DNA from: an uncultured Clostridia bacterium
GTDB taxonomy: Bacteria > Bacillota > Clostridia > TANB77 > CAG-508
NCBI GenBank assembly: GCA_948852945.1
Contig: CAQPBJ010000008.1
Span: 1 to 64,000, forward strand
Reading direction: 5' to 3'
Length of the DNA stretch: 64,000 bases
Position 1 is the first letter of the stretch; each line of letters opens with the position of its first letter. Positions 1 through 9,246 of this stretch are shown in pieces. The notes beneath the pieces were generated by a model, which had not been told where the DNA came from, searched no databases, and was given only the letters and a program-made list of their open reading frames with translations. The position numbers and the translations under genes are program-made.

Positions 1-117
1 AATGTTCATTAAATATATAAATTTCTGTAAATTTTATATTTTTAATTATACCACACATCTATTTTATATGGATTATATCAATTTGTCAAGTTTATTAATA
101 TGCTAAACTTTACCAAT

Positions 118-152
118 AAAAAAGAAGTATATCTTTTTAAGACATACTTCTT
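118..152 (-). terminator. Rho-independent terminator of the 157-975 gene
   Basis: Read on the minus strand, AAGAAGTAT and ATACTTCTT form a nine-pair stem with an AT-rich loop, followed by TTTTTTAT. It lies just past the stop codon of the gene at 157-975. The sequence to the left (1-117) is AT-rich and holds nothing I recognise. Confidence 0.75.
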
Positions 153-156
153 ACAT

Positions 157-975
157 TTAAAATATATTGGGAATTTTAATATTTTCATCTTTAAATGGAT
201 TTTCATTAACATACAAAAATTTGGAAGTAACTTCTCTTTTGAACCTATCAGCATATTCCATATTTTTAGTTAAAATTATACTACAGTATTTTTCTCCAAA
301 ATTATTAAAAGCATCTATTACATCATCAAAATCCATATCTTCATATATTTCTGCTTCAATACTATTTTCAAAACAACAATTAAAAATTTCTCTTGCTAAG
401 TCTTCAAATTCTTCATCTTCACAATAAATATCAATAACATTATAAGGTATATATTCCATCTCTATATTAGTTATACTCTTACATACATTAAATAAATTTT
501 TATCACCCAAAAATATTATTTTATTTAAGTATTCTTTTTTTTCTTCAATAAAATCTTTATTTTCATAATTATTAAAAGAAACAATATCAAATAATTTATA
601 ATCTCTTAAAATTTCTTTATATAATTCCACAATTAATTTATTTACCCCTAAACACATATCATCTATAAGTAAATTAACTATTTGACCATTTAATAGTGCT
701 GATAACAGTAACTCTATAGTAACCACAGGATTACCATAATAAACAACCATTACGTTTTTTGTTTCTTTTTCTATTGGTTCCTTATCAATATATAAATCAA
801 TTGTTTCTAACAACTTTTCTAAATATACTACTTTTTTGTTGTATTGATAATCAATCTGATTTAATTTTTCAATTTCTTTTTTGGCATCTTTTAATTCTGT
901 TTTTAATTCTCTACAAATTTTATTAAATATAGTACTTGAAATTTTAACATCTTTTAATTTTGTTATTATCTCCAC
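157..975 (-). CDS. Degenerate aldehyde-dehydrogenase-like protein of unknown function
   Basis: A 272-residue protein that starts at a GTG preceded by AAGGGG. It has no signal peptide or membrane segment. The first 60 residues are a charged helix. The stretch near residues 75-110 (VMVVYYGNPVVTIELLLSAL) recalls the cofactor-binding start of the aldehyde dehydrogenase fold, and the end (SKFLYVNENPF) recalls the C-terminal Val-Asn-Ala-Pro region. Genuine family members are 400 or more residues long and carry a Cys nucleophile in a conserved motif, which I cannot find here. I infer a shrunken, probably non-catalytic relative, perhaps nucleotide-binding. The similarity is weak and the protein may simply be lineage-specific. 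It stands alone with its own terminator. Confidence 0.5.
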   Translation of the reverse strand: MEIITKLKDVKISSTIFNKICRELKTELKDAKKEIEKLNQIDYQYNKKVVYLEKLLETIDLYIDKEPIEKETKNVMVVYYGNPVVTIELLLSALLNGQIVNLLIDDMCLGVNKLIVELYKEILRDYKLFDIVSFNNYENKDFIEEKKEYLNKIIFLGDKNLFNVCKSITNIEMEYIPYNVIDIYCEDEEFEDLAREIFNCCFENSIEAEIYEDMDFDDVIDAFNNFGEKYCSIILTKNMEYADRFKREVTSKFLYVNENPFKDENIKIPNIF

Positions 976-1017
976 TGTTTACAATCCCCTTGATTTATTC
1001 CTTATCTGTTTTATTAT

Positions 1018-3252
1018 TTAAATATATTTTTTAACATATTCTTCAAATTCTTCTTTTGGAATTGGTTTTGAATAATAATATCCTTGAATTACATCACAAT
1101 TTAATTTTTTCATAAAATCTACTTGTTCTTTAGTTTCAACACCTTCTACAATTGTTTTAACTTCAAGACGTTTTGCTAAATACATAATATAATTTATAAT
1201 ATTTTCACTACTTGATAAATCTGCTTTATCTACAAACACTTTATCAATTTTTATAACATCAATAGGCATATTCTGTAGCATACTTAATGATGAATACCCT
1301 GTACCAAAATCATCTATCGAAATCATGAAACCTTTTTCTTTTATATTGTTTAAGATTTTTAGTATATTAATATTATCATCCATTGTTGCACTTTCTGTAA
1401 TTTCTAAATCAATTTTACTTCTATCTAATTTATATTGATCAGCAATTTCCACATATTCATCAATAAATCTTTCATTAATAAAATGCTCTTTTGAAACATT
1501 AATTGAAACTACTGGTTGGAATCCAAACATTTCTTTCCAAGAAGCAATATCACTACATGCTTGTTTAAAAACATATAAATCTAATTTTAATATAAATTTA
1601 TTTTTTTCAAATAATGATATAAATTTACCTGGTGGAACCATGCCATCTTCTGTTTGCCATCTAACTAAAGCTTCTGCACCTGAAATTGTTTCACTTTTAG
1701 CATACATCTTTGGTTGATATACTACTTTAAATTCATTATTTTCTAAAGCCTTTTCCATTGTAGACTCAATTTTTTGTTCTTCAACTAATTGATTTTCAAG
1801 TTTTTCATCAAAAATATAGTAATTCTGATGATATAATCCTTTCATTTCAGCACGAGCCATGTATGCTTTATCTAAAATTTGATTTATATCTTTATCTTCT
1901 GTTTTTACTTTGTAAACACCTACTGATAAATTAACATGTATATCAATATTCTCTACTTTCAAATCTGATACTTCTTTAATTAGTTTATCTAATACTACAT
2001 TTATTTCTTTATCATAGCTAAATATTGTCGCAAAAACATCATTAGATATTCTAGATGTAATATTTTTTTCTGGTAAAACTTTAAGCATTTTTTTACCCAT
2101 TGTTTTTAATATACTATTACAAAATTCATATCCATGTATATTATTTAAAGCCTTAAACTTATTAATATCCATTGTTATTATATACTTATCATCTGTATCT
2201 TCTTCTAAAAATACCGCAGCATTTTCTCTAAAATAACTTTCATTTCCTAATTCTGTTATAGGATCTATATAAGCAACTTTATACAAATTGCGACTCTTTT
2301 TATAATTAGATATATCTATATATAAAACTGCTATTACTACTACAAAATAAATTCCTAAGAATAGTATAGAAGTTACAACTAATACGGTAAAGAACTCTTT
2401 TGCTATAGTATCATTTGCTGCTACTGTTACTATATACCAATCATTTATGTTAATTTTCTCATAATGAACAAAATATGTAGTATTGTTATGTCTAACATCA
2501 AATGTTCCTTCTTCTTTTCTCTTAATGTTTTCACTCATTTTTATAATTTTATTTACATTTTCTTCATCTTTTAATTCATATCGATTAATTATATAGTTAT
2601 ATAAATTACCACTATCTTCTTTTATATCTTCAAAAGAATTTATAAGTATTGAACCATCATTATTTATTAGATATGTTCCGCCTTTTCCAAATAATCTTCT
2701 TACTAATATTTCTTTATAATCTTCTGTATTGATTGTTCCCATCAATACTAGTTCTTCACCATTAAGGGTAAAAGTTTTAGAATATATATTTACTTGATTA
2801 TCTGAAACTGTACTAGGCCTGTTTTCTGACAAATATACTTCTTCTTGTTTAAAAAATTCACCTATATTAGTATAATTTTGCACTACATGACCATCACTTG
2901 TAACTCCATTTCCATTCTTATCAAGTATTACTAATCTAGTAAAATGATGATGTTCTAATTCTTTATCAAATCTATCAAAAATATCTTGTGGCGTTTTAAA
3001 ATAGCCTCTTGATATTGAATCTACCATCATTTGTACAAAATTTTCTTGTTCAGTTATTGAAAGATTTAATTGTGTAGCTGTTTGCTCACTAATTTCTGTT
3101 ATATTTTTGTATACATTTTTATAAGTCATTTCGTTAACAAAATTGATATACAATATTGTTAATAAAGCAATTAAAATTAGAAATAACCACATCCAACCAG
3201 CTCTTCTAGTATATGCTTTTGCTCCGATATTTTTTTCATTTTTCTTTTTCAT
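1018..3252 (-). CDS. Membrane GGDEF/EAL protein, probable c-di-GMP phosphodiesterase
   Basis: This 744-residue protein has a membrane helix near residues 20-37, an extracellular sensor region (about 40-285, likely dCACHE-type), a second helix near 288-312, a GGDEF domain and a C-terminal EAL domain. The GGDEF signature is replaced by SNDVF at residues 403-407, so cyclase activity is unlikely. The EAL domain keeps its catalytic set: EALVRW at 527-532, SINVS, LEITES, DDFGTGYSSL, IKIDK, EGVET and QGYYYSKP. It should hydrolyse c-di-GMP in response to an external ligand, with the degenerate GGDEF domain perhaps sensing GTP. That regulatory role is inferred. The ATG start follows GAGGTGAG. The exopolysaccharide and matrix genes elsewhere in the window are plausible targets of such signalling. 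Confidence 0.9.
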   Translation of the reverse strand: MKKKNEKNIGAKAYTRRAGWMWLFLILIALLTILYINFVNEMTYKNVYKNITEISEQTATQLNLSITEQENFVQMMVDSISRGYFKTPQDIFDRFDKELEHHHFTRLVILDKNGNGVTSDGHVVQNYTNIGEFFKQEEVYLSENRPSTVSDNQVNIYSKTFTLNGEELVLMGTINTEDYKEILVRRLFGKGGTYLINNDGSILINSFEDIKEDSGNLYNYIINRYELKDEENVNKIIKMSENIKRKEEGTFDVRHNNTTYFVHYEKININDWYIVTVAANDTIAKEFFTVLVVTSILFLGIYFVVVIAVLYIDISNYKKSRNLYKVAYIDPITELGNESYFRENAAVFLEEDTDDKYIITMDINKFKALNNIHGYEFCNSILKTMGKKMLKVLPEKNITSRISNDVFATIFSYDKEINVVLDKLIKEVSDLKVENIDIHVNLSVGVYKVKTEDKDINQILDKAYMARAEMKGLYHQNYYIFDEKLENQLVEEQKIESTMEKALENNEFKVVYQPKMYAKSETISGAEALVRWQTEDGMVPPGKFISLFEKNKFILKLDLYVFKQACSDIASWKEMFGFQPVVSINVSKEHFINERFIDEYVEIADQYKLDRSKIDLEITESATMDDNINILKILNNIKEKGFMISIDDFGTGYSSLSMLQNMPIDVIKIDKVFVDKADLSSSENIINYIMYLAKRLEVKTIVEGVETKEQVDFMKKLNCDVIQGYYYSKPIPKEEFEEYVKKYI

Positions 3253-3351
3253 ATCTCACCTCAAAATAATTTTCAAAAGTATCATATACTAATTAATATT
3301 ATTTTTCAACATTTTATTTACCTATTTTTTATATAAATTTAAAAGAGCCTT

Positions 3352-5763
3352 TTATTCTCTCAATCTTCTTGATTGCTTTATTTTCTCTATCTCTTTTTCA
3401 ATATTCTCTATATTTTCTAGTGACCTTCTTGAATCAATGCTATATCCGACAATTTCGGCAATCCTTTCTCCCCAAGCAGAAGTATGCCAAATACTCTCAA
3501 ATTTTTCGTTAAGAGCAGGGTGACTTTCAACTGCAGTAGGTGCAATATCTCCATCTATAACTAAATCTGATTTTATTTTTTCAAAATCTTCTATAGTCAT
3601 ATGTATTATTTTTGTAGCTCTCGCATAGTCTGGCTTTTCTTTTTTAAACATTTTCTCTAAAATTATTAGTCCACCTTTAACATTAGGTAATTTAAAAATC
3701 ATCATACCAGAATCAAGCATTTCATATGAATATTCTTCATCTAATAATTTCATTAATGTCCATCTATTCATTGGTTCTGAAACATATTCATTTCTTTTTT
3801 TAGTTGATGATACTTCAATTCTTGTAGTTTTTTCTTTTCCCTTACCTGAAGCATTTCTTGCTTCTGTTAGTTTCATTGCTTTTAAAGCTTCTTCTTTAGC
3901 TTGCTCTCTTCTCTCCTTTTGCTCTTCTGTCAAAGTTCTCTCATCATCTGCAAATGTTGTATAGAAAATTGCTAACTTGTTTTTTCTTTGAATTTCAGTA
4001 TCTCGCATAATCTGTAATATGCAATCATAATTTCCATTTTTGCAAATCTCTTTTACATCAACTGGTCTAAGTTTTGCTTTCCTCATCATTTTTGTAACTA
4101 ATGATGGCCCACTCCAACTTTCTAAAGTAGAAATTGAAATTAAATGTTGCTCATAAAATTTAACTAAATCTTCTTCCTCTATATCTCCGTCCGTTGCTTC
4201 AATAATTACTTCTCCAAGCATTTCTTTTTCGTTTTTACTTAAACCATTAATAACAAATTCTCTGTATGCCGCCGCATATCTTAAATATTCTGTTTCTCTA
4301 GAAGGGTCTCTATATAATTCTATAAGTTCATGTGGATTAAAAGTTTTTCTAAATTCTATTCTTTCTTCCTCAGCCATTTCTTCTAAAAATGAAAGTTCGA
4401 TTCTTCCATCCATATAGTATTCCAGCTTATTTTCTAATGTCATTTTTCCTTTCGAGTCTAAAGTAGTATATAAATTTTCACCAATAATATGATTTCGTTT
4501 TAAATATATTGAAATAGAAGTGTCATCAACTTTCCCACTATCTATCAATTCACAAAAATCTTTTTCGGGTACATTAGCCAAAGATAAAATCATATTCATC
4601 TGATTAGAATTTACAATATCATTTTCAACCAAAAATTTAAACAATCCTTCATATTCGCTTATCATATTCAATTCTTCTTGATTAAAATGTATAATTTTTA
4701 CTAATCCTAAATCTTTTTCAAGCATCAACTGTGGATCTTTCTGTATATCTTCTTTTTCTAAACTTTCTATACTAGTAGAAATATATCTACCACTTTCTGT
4801 AATTCTCTCACATGCATCTAATAACGCTTTATATGAATAATCATATTTTCCTTGTTCTGAACCATCATTATTTGAAAGTCCTCTAACCTTCAAAGATCTT
4901 GTTTTTATACTATCTCTTGCAAGTTGTAACATTGCAGCAAGTTGCTCATTCTCTTTCTCTGTAACTCTTGCCCTTTCTAAATATTGATTTGCTCTAAAAG
5001 CAGCTATCAATAAGATTTTATCAATATCAAAATACTCTGGATATTTTTCTAAATATTCTGGAAATCTTCTATAAAATTTTTCTACATTTTCCCCTGCTAA
5101 CCTAGAAGTATATTCATCCATAAGTGAATTTAATTCTGCATTTCCATCCATTCTTAACAATCTAATTCTATCTTTTACAGTTAAAGGATGAATTTCTGAA
5201 ATTGCTTCTATCATCCCAAGTTTATTCAATAATAAATTTAAATCATCATCTAAACCATAAATATTTTTTAATTCATTAGTACTATGTATTGTAAATAACG
5301 ACCTTAATTCTACTTTTTCTTTTAATTCTTCTACCCTTTTCTTGTTTTCTGAATCTAAAGTCTCTCTTTTTTCTCCTGTTAAATCTGAAGCTCTAATTAA
5401 CCTAATTTCATCACCAATCAATTTAGCATTCTCGTTTACGTCAAAATATGAATAGTCTGAATTTCTTAAGATATCTATACATTTTCTTCTAATATTAGGA
5501 TATATTTCACTAGGAATTTCCTCCACTAATGTTTTAAGTGTAAAAAATACATATGCCTCTTTATCTATATCTTTAAAATGTTTACTAAAAAACTTTTTCA
5601 AAAAAACACTTTGAATAATATTTTCTTCCCCTCTTGGATAAGTTCTATAAAATTCTTTTTCAACTGCTTCATTTGTTATAATATTACCCATATACCTCAT
5701 GTTTAATATAATATAAAATTCATCAAACAACTCCGTATAATTCATAAAACGTATATTTTTCAT
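3352..5763 (-). CDS. Large helical protein of unknown function
   Basis: I chose the ATG at 5763 because AGGAGG sits seven bases upstream; an in-frame TTG at 5769 has poorer spacing. The product is 803 residues, soluble, highly charged and predicted mostly helical, with no signal peptide, membrane segment or catalytic motif that I recognise. A Lys/Glu-rich linker near residues 640-680 separates a large helical N-terminal part from a C-terminal globular part of roughly 120 residues. The gene is monocistronic on the minus strand between the EAL protein and xerD. I cannot assign a function. Its length and lack of motifs suggest a lineage-specific cytoplasmic scaffold or regulator, which is only a guess. 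Confidence 0.75.
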   Translation of the reverse strand: MKNIRFMNYTELFDEFYIILNMRYMGNIITNEAVEKEFYRTYPRGEENIIQSVFLKKFFSKHFKDIDKEAYVFFTLKTLVEEIPSEIYPNIRRKCIDILRNSDYSYFDVNENAKLIGDEIRLIRASDLTGEKRETLDSENKKRVEELKEKVELRSLFTIHSTNELKNIYGLDDDLNLLLNKLGMIEAISEIHPLTVKDRIRLLRMDGNAELNSLMDEYTSRLAGENVEKFYRRFPEYLEKYPEYFDIDKILLIAAFRANQYLERARVTEKENEQLAAMLQLARDSIKTRSLKVRGLSNNDGSEQGKYDYSYKALLDACERITESGRYISTSIESLEKEDIQKDPQLMLEKDLGLVKIIHFNQEELNMISEYEGLFKFLVENDIVNSNQMNMILSLANVPEKDFCELIDSGKVDDTSISIYLKRNHIIGENLYTTLDSKGKMTLENKLEYYMDGRIELSFLEEMAEEERIEFRKTFNPHELIELYRDPSRETEYLRYAAAYREFVINGLSKNEKEMLGEVIIEATDGDIEEEDLVKFYEQHLISISTLESWSGPSLVTKMMRKAKLRPVDVKEICKNGNYDCILQIMRDTEIQRKNKLAIFYTTFADDERTLTEEQKERREQAKEEALKAMKLTEARNASGKGKEKTTRIEVSSTKKRNEYVSEPMNRWTLMKLLDEEYSYEMLDSGMMIFKLPNVKGGLIILEKMFKKEKPDYARATKIIHMTIEDFEKIKSDLVIDGDIAPTAVESHPALNEKFESIWHTSAWGERIAEIVGYSIDSRRSLENIENIEKEIEKIKQSRRLRE

Positions 5764-5847
5764 ATACAATCCTCCTAAAACAAATCTTTCAACATTATAT
5801 CACATTATGTTTACCAATTCAACATTATGTAAATTAGTTTAATACAA

Positions 5848-5884
5848 CAAAAAAGCCCAAATTGTACTTAATACAATTTAGACT
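5848..5884 (-). terminator. Terminator of xerD
   Basis: On the minus strand the thirteen-base arm AGTCTAAATTGTA pairs with TACAATTTGGGCT (two G-U pairs) and is followed by TTTTT. It starts about 20 bases after the xerD stop codon. Confidence 0.85.
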
Positions 5885-5904
5885 TCTATCTTTATCTTAT
5901 TTTG

Positions 5905-6786
5905 TTAGGCTCTTGGATGAGCTTTATTATAAATATTTTTTAAATTATCATCTTGAAATTTCATATAAACTTGTGTTGAAGAAATATCTGAATGACCAAG
6001 CATAACCTGAATTGATTTTAAATCTGCACCATTTTGTAAAAGATGTGTTGCAAAAGAATGTCTTAAAACATGTGGTGTAATATCTTTTGATATATTTGCT
6101 TGTTCTTTATAATATTTAATAATTTTCCAGAAACCTTGTCTTGTTAATCTTTTACCATTAACATTAACAAATAACGCTTTTTCTGTTTCCTTTTTTATCA
6201 TAATTGGTCTAGCATTTTTAACATATTCTTCTAATGCTTTTAATGAAAGATTTCCAAGTGGAATATTTCTTTTTTTGCTTCCTGTTGAACAAACAACATA
6301 TGCATTTTCAAAATTAACATCATCTATATTTAAAGAAATAATTTCTGTAACTCTCATTCCTGTAGCATATGCGAATTCAAGCATTGCTTTGTCTCTAATT
6401 CCTTTTAAATCTACATCACTTGGTTGTTCTAATAAAAGTTCTACTTCAGCAGATGATAATATACTTGGAGCTTTTTTCTCTATTTTTGGAGATTGCATTC
6501 CATCTGTTGGATCTTTCTTTACTTTTTTAGAACGTAATTCAAATTGATAGAATGATCTAATGGAAGCTAAATTTCTTGAAATTGTTGATGTTTTCTTTCC
6601 TATTTTCTTTAAATATTCAATATATTCTTTTATCTCTTGTTGACCTAATTTTGAATAATTTAATCTTTCGTTATCTAAATACTCTTGAAATTGAACGATA
6701 TCTCTTCTATATGATTGTAAAGTATTTGATGATAATTTTTTATCATTCTCTAGAAATTCTAAGAAAAGTTTAATTTGTTTTTCCAT
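5905..6786 (-). CDS. xerD: Tyrosine recombinase XerD
   Basis: A 293-residue site-specific recombinase, the usual length for XerC/XerD. An N-terminal SAM-like DNA-binding domain (about 1-90) is followed by the catalytic domain with Arg145 (ATGMRVTE), Lys171 (STGSKKRN), His239 and Arg242 (HVLRHSFATH), His265 (LGHSDIS) and nucleophile Tyr274 (TQVYMKF). The family resolves chromosome dimers at dif with its partner. I prefer XerD over XerC or a phage integrase because spoIIM lies immediately upstream on the same strand, the same neighbourhood as in Bacillus and Clostridium, and because there is no phage gene or attachment site nearby. The gene has its own terminator. Confidence 0.93.
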   Translation of the reverse strand: MEKQIKLFLEFLENDKKLSSNTLQSYRRDIVQFQEYLDNERLNYSKLGQQEIKEYIEYLKKIGKKTSTISRNLASIRSFYQFELRSKKVKKDPTDGMQSPKIEKKAPSILSSAEVELLLEQPSDVDLKGIRDKAMLEFAYATGMRVTEIISLNIDDVNFENAYVVCSTGSKKRNIPLGNLSLKALEEYVKNARPIMIKKETEKALFVNVNGKRLTRQGFWKIIKYYKEQANISKDITPHVLRHSFATHLLQNGADLKSIQVMLGHSDISSTQVYMKFQDDNLKNIYNKAHPRA

Positions 6787-6951
6787 TTATTAGTCCCCCA
6801 TCTTGAAATATTATCTTTTAAAAATCTATAGTAACAAATCTAAGATTTGGTATTATGATACAAAAAATAACATTATGTAACTTTCAACGAAATTTACATA
6901 AATGATTTATGTACTATGTTATATCAAAAGAATCCTGAATTGTAAAGAGTT

Positions 6952-7557
6952 TTAAAGATATTTTTTTAATAAATATAAAAAATTTATCGAAATATACGCT
7001 TCACATAATGAAGACACAATAATAAGTATCAACCCTATTAGTGCAAAAATCATATATCTAAAAACTTCAAATTTTAAATTTTTTCTTTCAAAAAATGCTT
7101 TTGTAAAAAGTACTCCTGAAACCAATACTATAAATATCGAAGCCAAATATATTATATTATGAAACAATATTGAATTACAAATGAAAATAATGGCTGTTCT
7201 GGTATTTTGTGTAGCAAAAATGCTGGCAGCAGTATACCCTATCGAAAATGCTTTTTTAATCACAATAAAATATACTATTGGTAAACCTATAATTGATGAA
7301 GCCAATAATACAATTAATATATAATTTTTAAAATTTCTAAAAATAGAATTTTTAAAAACTTCCATTTTATTTTCATAATTATTTACCTTAACAAGTTCAA
7401 TTTTATTATCAATATATTTCTTTATTTCTATCTTTTGCTCATTATTTGACTGATTAACAATCATTATTGAAATTACTATACCAATAACAAAAACCATAAA
7501 AACTTTTAAATATTCCATTCTATTTTGAAAAAAATAATTTTTAACAAACTGTTTCAT
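6952..7557 (-). CDS. spoIIM: Stage II sporulation protein M-like membrane protein
   Basis: The ATG at 7557 is preceded by AAGGAG at good spacing; an in-frame GTG at 7575 lies upstream of that site, so the product is 201 residues. It has an N-terminal helix (about 18-35), a charged extracytoplasmic stretch, then several hydrophobic segments including the IVIKKAFSIGYTAASIF region that matches the SpoIIM family pattern (F-K-x-F-S-x-G). In sporulating Firmicutes SpoIIM works with SpoIID and SpoIIP in peptidoglycan remodelling during engulfment. Position next to xerD, as in B. subtilis, supports the call. The fur gene often found between them is absent. Its presence suggests the organism sporulates or descends from a sporulating lineage. 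Confidence 0.82.
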   Translation of the reverse strand: MKQFVKNYFFQNRMEYLKVFMVFVIGIVISIMIVNQSNNEQKIEIKKYIDNKIELVKVNNYENKMEVFKNSIFRNFKNYILIVLLASSIIGLPIVYFIVIKKAFSIGYTAASIFATQNTRTAIIFICNSILFHNIIYLASIFIVLVSGVLFTKAFFERKNLKFEVFRYMIFALIGLILIIVSSLCEAYISINFLYLLKKYL

Positions 7558-7746
7558 TTGCAACTCCTTTTTCACACTCTATTCTATAAAAAAGAAATTA
7601 TGCAAATCATTTTAATATTTATAAATCCCATATTTCTACCTATATTTCGGCTTTATATCTAGTTTTTTATGTAAAATCGTGTTATACTTTCAATGTATTT
7701 GATTTTATCAATACAACTAAATATCTTTATTAAGGAGGTTAGCTCA

Positions 7747-8181
7747 ATGTTAAGCAAAGAAGACAAGCAAAAAATCCGGGGCTTACAGTCTTACCATTGC
7801 TCCATCAAAGAAGTAAAAGGCAGGCCTGTAACAGATGACGGAAAGACCTTTATAATCCCAAGCTATCCCGAGCTTTTGACCAAGGCCATAGCCGACATCA
7901 AGGAACTGGGCTTCACAAACGTCACCCGCACATCTCCAAACAAAGCCAACTGCATCGTACGTGTATTTTCTACCAAGCATCACAAGTACGATAGCGAACT
8001 CACCTACAACCTCTTCGGAACAATTTTTTACACGAAAAGCAATTGTACGTGGAAAGCTGAGTTTGGATACAACACCGTAGACATCACCTACGAGCGTTTC
8101 AAGTCCAGCAGATGGCTTTGTCAGGACGAGCAGGTCATCTTCACTCACGACTTTGCAGACTTCTACCTGAATATTGGCTAA
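7747..8181 (+). CDS. Isolated protein of foreign base composition, unknown function
   Basis: Translation should start at the ATG at 7747, seven bases after AAGGAGG, rather than at an upstream in-frame ATG at 7693. The product is 144 residues, soluble, and I do not recognise its family. Composition is strikingly unlike the neighbours: a sampled coding line (7861-7920) is 52 percent G+C, whereas lines in the next gene are 17-32 percent, and codons such as GCC, ATC, AAC and GAC dominate. A TATACT at 7683-7688 may be its -10 element. A GC-rich terminator follows directly. A single gene with its own signals next to a tRNA points to recent horizontal acquisition, which is inference. The opposite-strand reading frame here is a composition artefact. 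Confidence 0.8.
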   Translation: MLSKEDKQKIRGLQSYHCSIKEVKGRPVTDDGKTFIIPSYPELLTKAIADIKELGFTNVTRTSPNKANCIVRVFSTKHHKYDSELTYNLFGTIFYTKSNCTWKAEFGYNTVDITYERFKSSRWLCQDEQVIFTHDFADFYLNIG

Positions 8182-8183
8182 TT

Positions 8184-8236
8184 ACAGAGCAGCGACCAGG
8201 GATTTCCCAGGCCGCTGCTCTGTCTTTATCTTTATT
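8184..8236 (+). terminator. GC-rich terminator of the 7747-8181 gene
   Basis: ACAGAGCAGCG (8184-8194) pairs with CGCTGCTCTGT (8213-8223). The loop contains a further GGGA/TCCC pairing, and a U-rich CTTTATCTTTATT tract follows. The high G+C of the stem matches the foreign gene rather than local terminators, so gene and terminator probably arrived together. Confidence 0.85.
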
Positions 8237-8326
8237 ATATTAATCTTTTAAAATTTATTTTATTAAAATTATTGACAATAATCCAAATTTTGTGTTAATA
8301 TAATTCATGTCAGTAATATCTGATAT

Positions 8327-8409
8327 GCGGATGTGGCGGAACTGGCAGACGCGCTAGACTTAGGATCTAGTGGGAGACCGTGGGGGTTCAAGTCCTCTCA
8401 TCCGCACCA
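8327..8409 (+). tRNA. tRNA-Leu (anticodon UAG)
   Basis: Acceptor arms GCGGATG and CATCCGC pair fully, followed by A73 and an encoded CCA. The anticodon stem CTAGA/TCTAG encloses the loop CTTAGGA with anticodon TAG. The extended variable arm and the GGTTCAAGT T-loop are typical of leucine tRNAs. It lies between two inserted-looking genes of foreign composition and the HD hydrolase, a common setting for integration next to tRNA genes. Confidence 0.97.
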
Positions 8410-8446
8410 AAAAACGATGAATTTTAACCCAATTCATCGTTTTTTA
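8410..8446 (+). terminator. Terminator of tRNA-Leu
   Basis: A near-perfect palindrome, ACGATGAATT then TTAACCC then AATTCATCGT, followed by TTTTTT, starts directly after the CCA end of the tRNA. Confidence 0.9.
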
Positions 8447-8518
8447 CTTTATAGATATTTATAAAAATTTATGTTAGAATAATTTTCAATTAAATTTTAA
8501 ATAAAGGATTTTTTAACT

Positions 8519-9169
8519 ATGCAAATAAATAATAAATTACAAAAATATATTGAAAAAAACATATTTCCAGAATATTCTAAAAATGAGCCTGCACATAACA
8601 TTGATCATATAAAATACGTTATCAATAGAAGTTTTAAATTTGCCGATACTGTACCAAACATAAATTATTCTATGGTATATACTATTGCTGCTTATCATGA
8701 CATTGGACATCATATAGATTCTAAAAGACATGAAATTATCTCAGGAGAAATAATGTCAAAAGATGAAAATTTAAAAAAATTCTTTTCAGAAGAAGAATTA
8801 AAAATTATTAAAGAAGCTATTGAAGACCATAGAGCATCTTCTGACCATGAACCTAGGAGTATTTATGGCAAAATAGTTTCAACTGCTGATAGAAATAATA
8901 CAGTAGAAGCTTGCTTAAAAAGAAGTTATACTTATGGTAAAAAACTTGAACCTAATCTTACTGATGATGAACTATTTGAAAGAGCATATAAAGCTCTTAA
9001 TATGAAATTTGGAGAAAATGGATATGCTAAATTTTTCTTTAAAGATGAAGAATATGAAAATTTTCTAAAAGAAATTAGAACATTATTAGCAGATAAAAAG
9101 AAATTTATAGATACTCAAAAAACTTATATCAATAAACTAAAAAATAGTTCAAACAATATTATTAAATAA
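8519..9169 (+). CDS. HD-domain metal-dependent phosphohydrolase
   Basis: A 216-residue cytoplasmic protein with an HD-superfamily core. HNIDH at residues 26-30 is the first metal ligand region, YHDIGHH at 59-65 is the HD signature, EDHRAS near 107 gives the third histidine, and STADRNN near 126 supplies the final aspartate. The order matches small HD hydrolases that act on nucleotides or other phosphoesters. The substrate cannot be told from sequence. It starts at ATG 8519 after AAAGGA. Composition is native (AT-rich), unlike the two genes on either side of it and the tRNA. It is transcribed convergently with the 9247-9921 gene. Confidence 0.88.
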   Translation: MQINNKLQKYIEKNIFPEYSKNEPAHNIDHIKYVINRSFKFADTVPNINYSMVYTIAAYHDIGHHIDSKRHEIISGEIMSKDENLKKFFSEEELKIIKEAIEDHRASSDHEPRSIYGKIVSTADRNNTVEACLKRSYTYGKKLEPNLTDDELFERAYKALNMKFGENGYAKFFFKDEEYENFLKEIRTLLADKKKFIDTQKTYINKLKNSSNNIIK

Positions 9170-9215
9170 AAAACCAAGAGCTGTTCTATCTTTAATAAAC
9201 AATAGAACAGCTCTT
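9166..9215 (-). terminator. Convergent-gene terminator hairpin
   Basis: AAGAGCTGTTCTAT (9176-9189) and ATAGAACAGCTCTT (9202-9215) form a 14-pair stem between convergent genes. On the minus strand it is followed by GGTTTTTTATTT, so it primarily ends the 9247-9921 gene. The plus-strand side lacks a clear U tract. Confidence 0.85.
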
Positions 9216-9246
9216 AGCTTCAAATCAATTCGTTTTTTCTGGAGTA

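Noticed and set aside
5905..6786. Phage integrase instead of XerD
   Set aside because: No attachment repeats, phage genes or excisionase nearby, and the spoIIM neighbour fits XerD.
7783..8148. An open frame on the strand opposite the foreign gene at 7747-8181
   Set aside because: High G+C leaves few stops on both strands; it has no ribosome site and the plus-strand frame has a perfect AAGGAGG.
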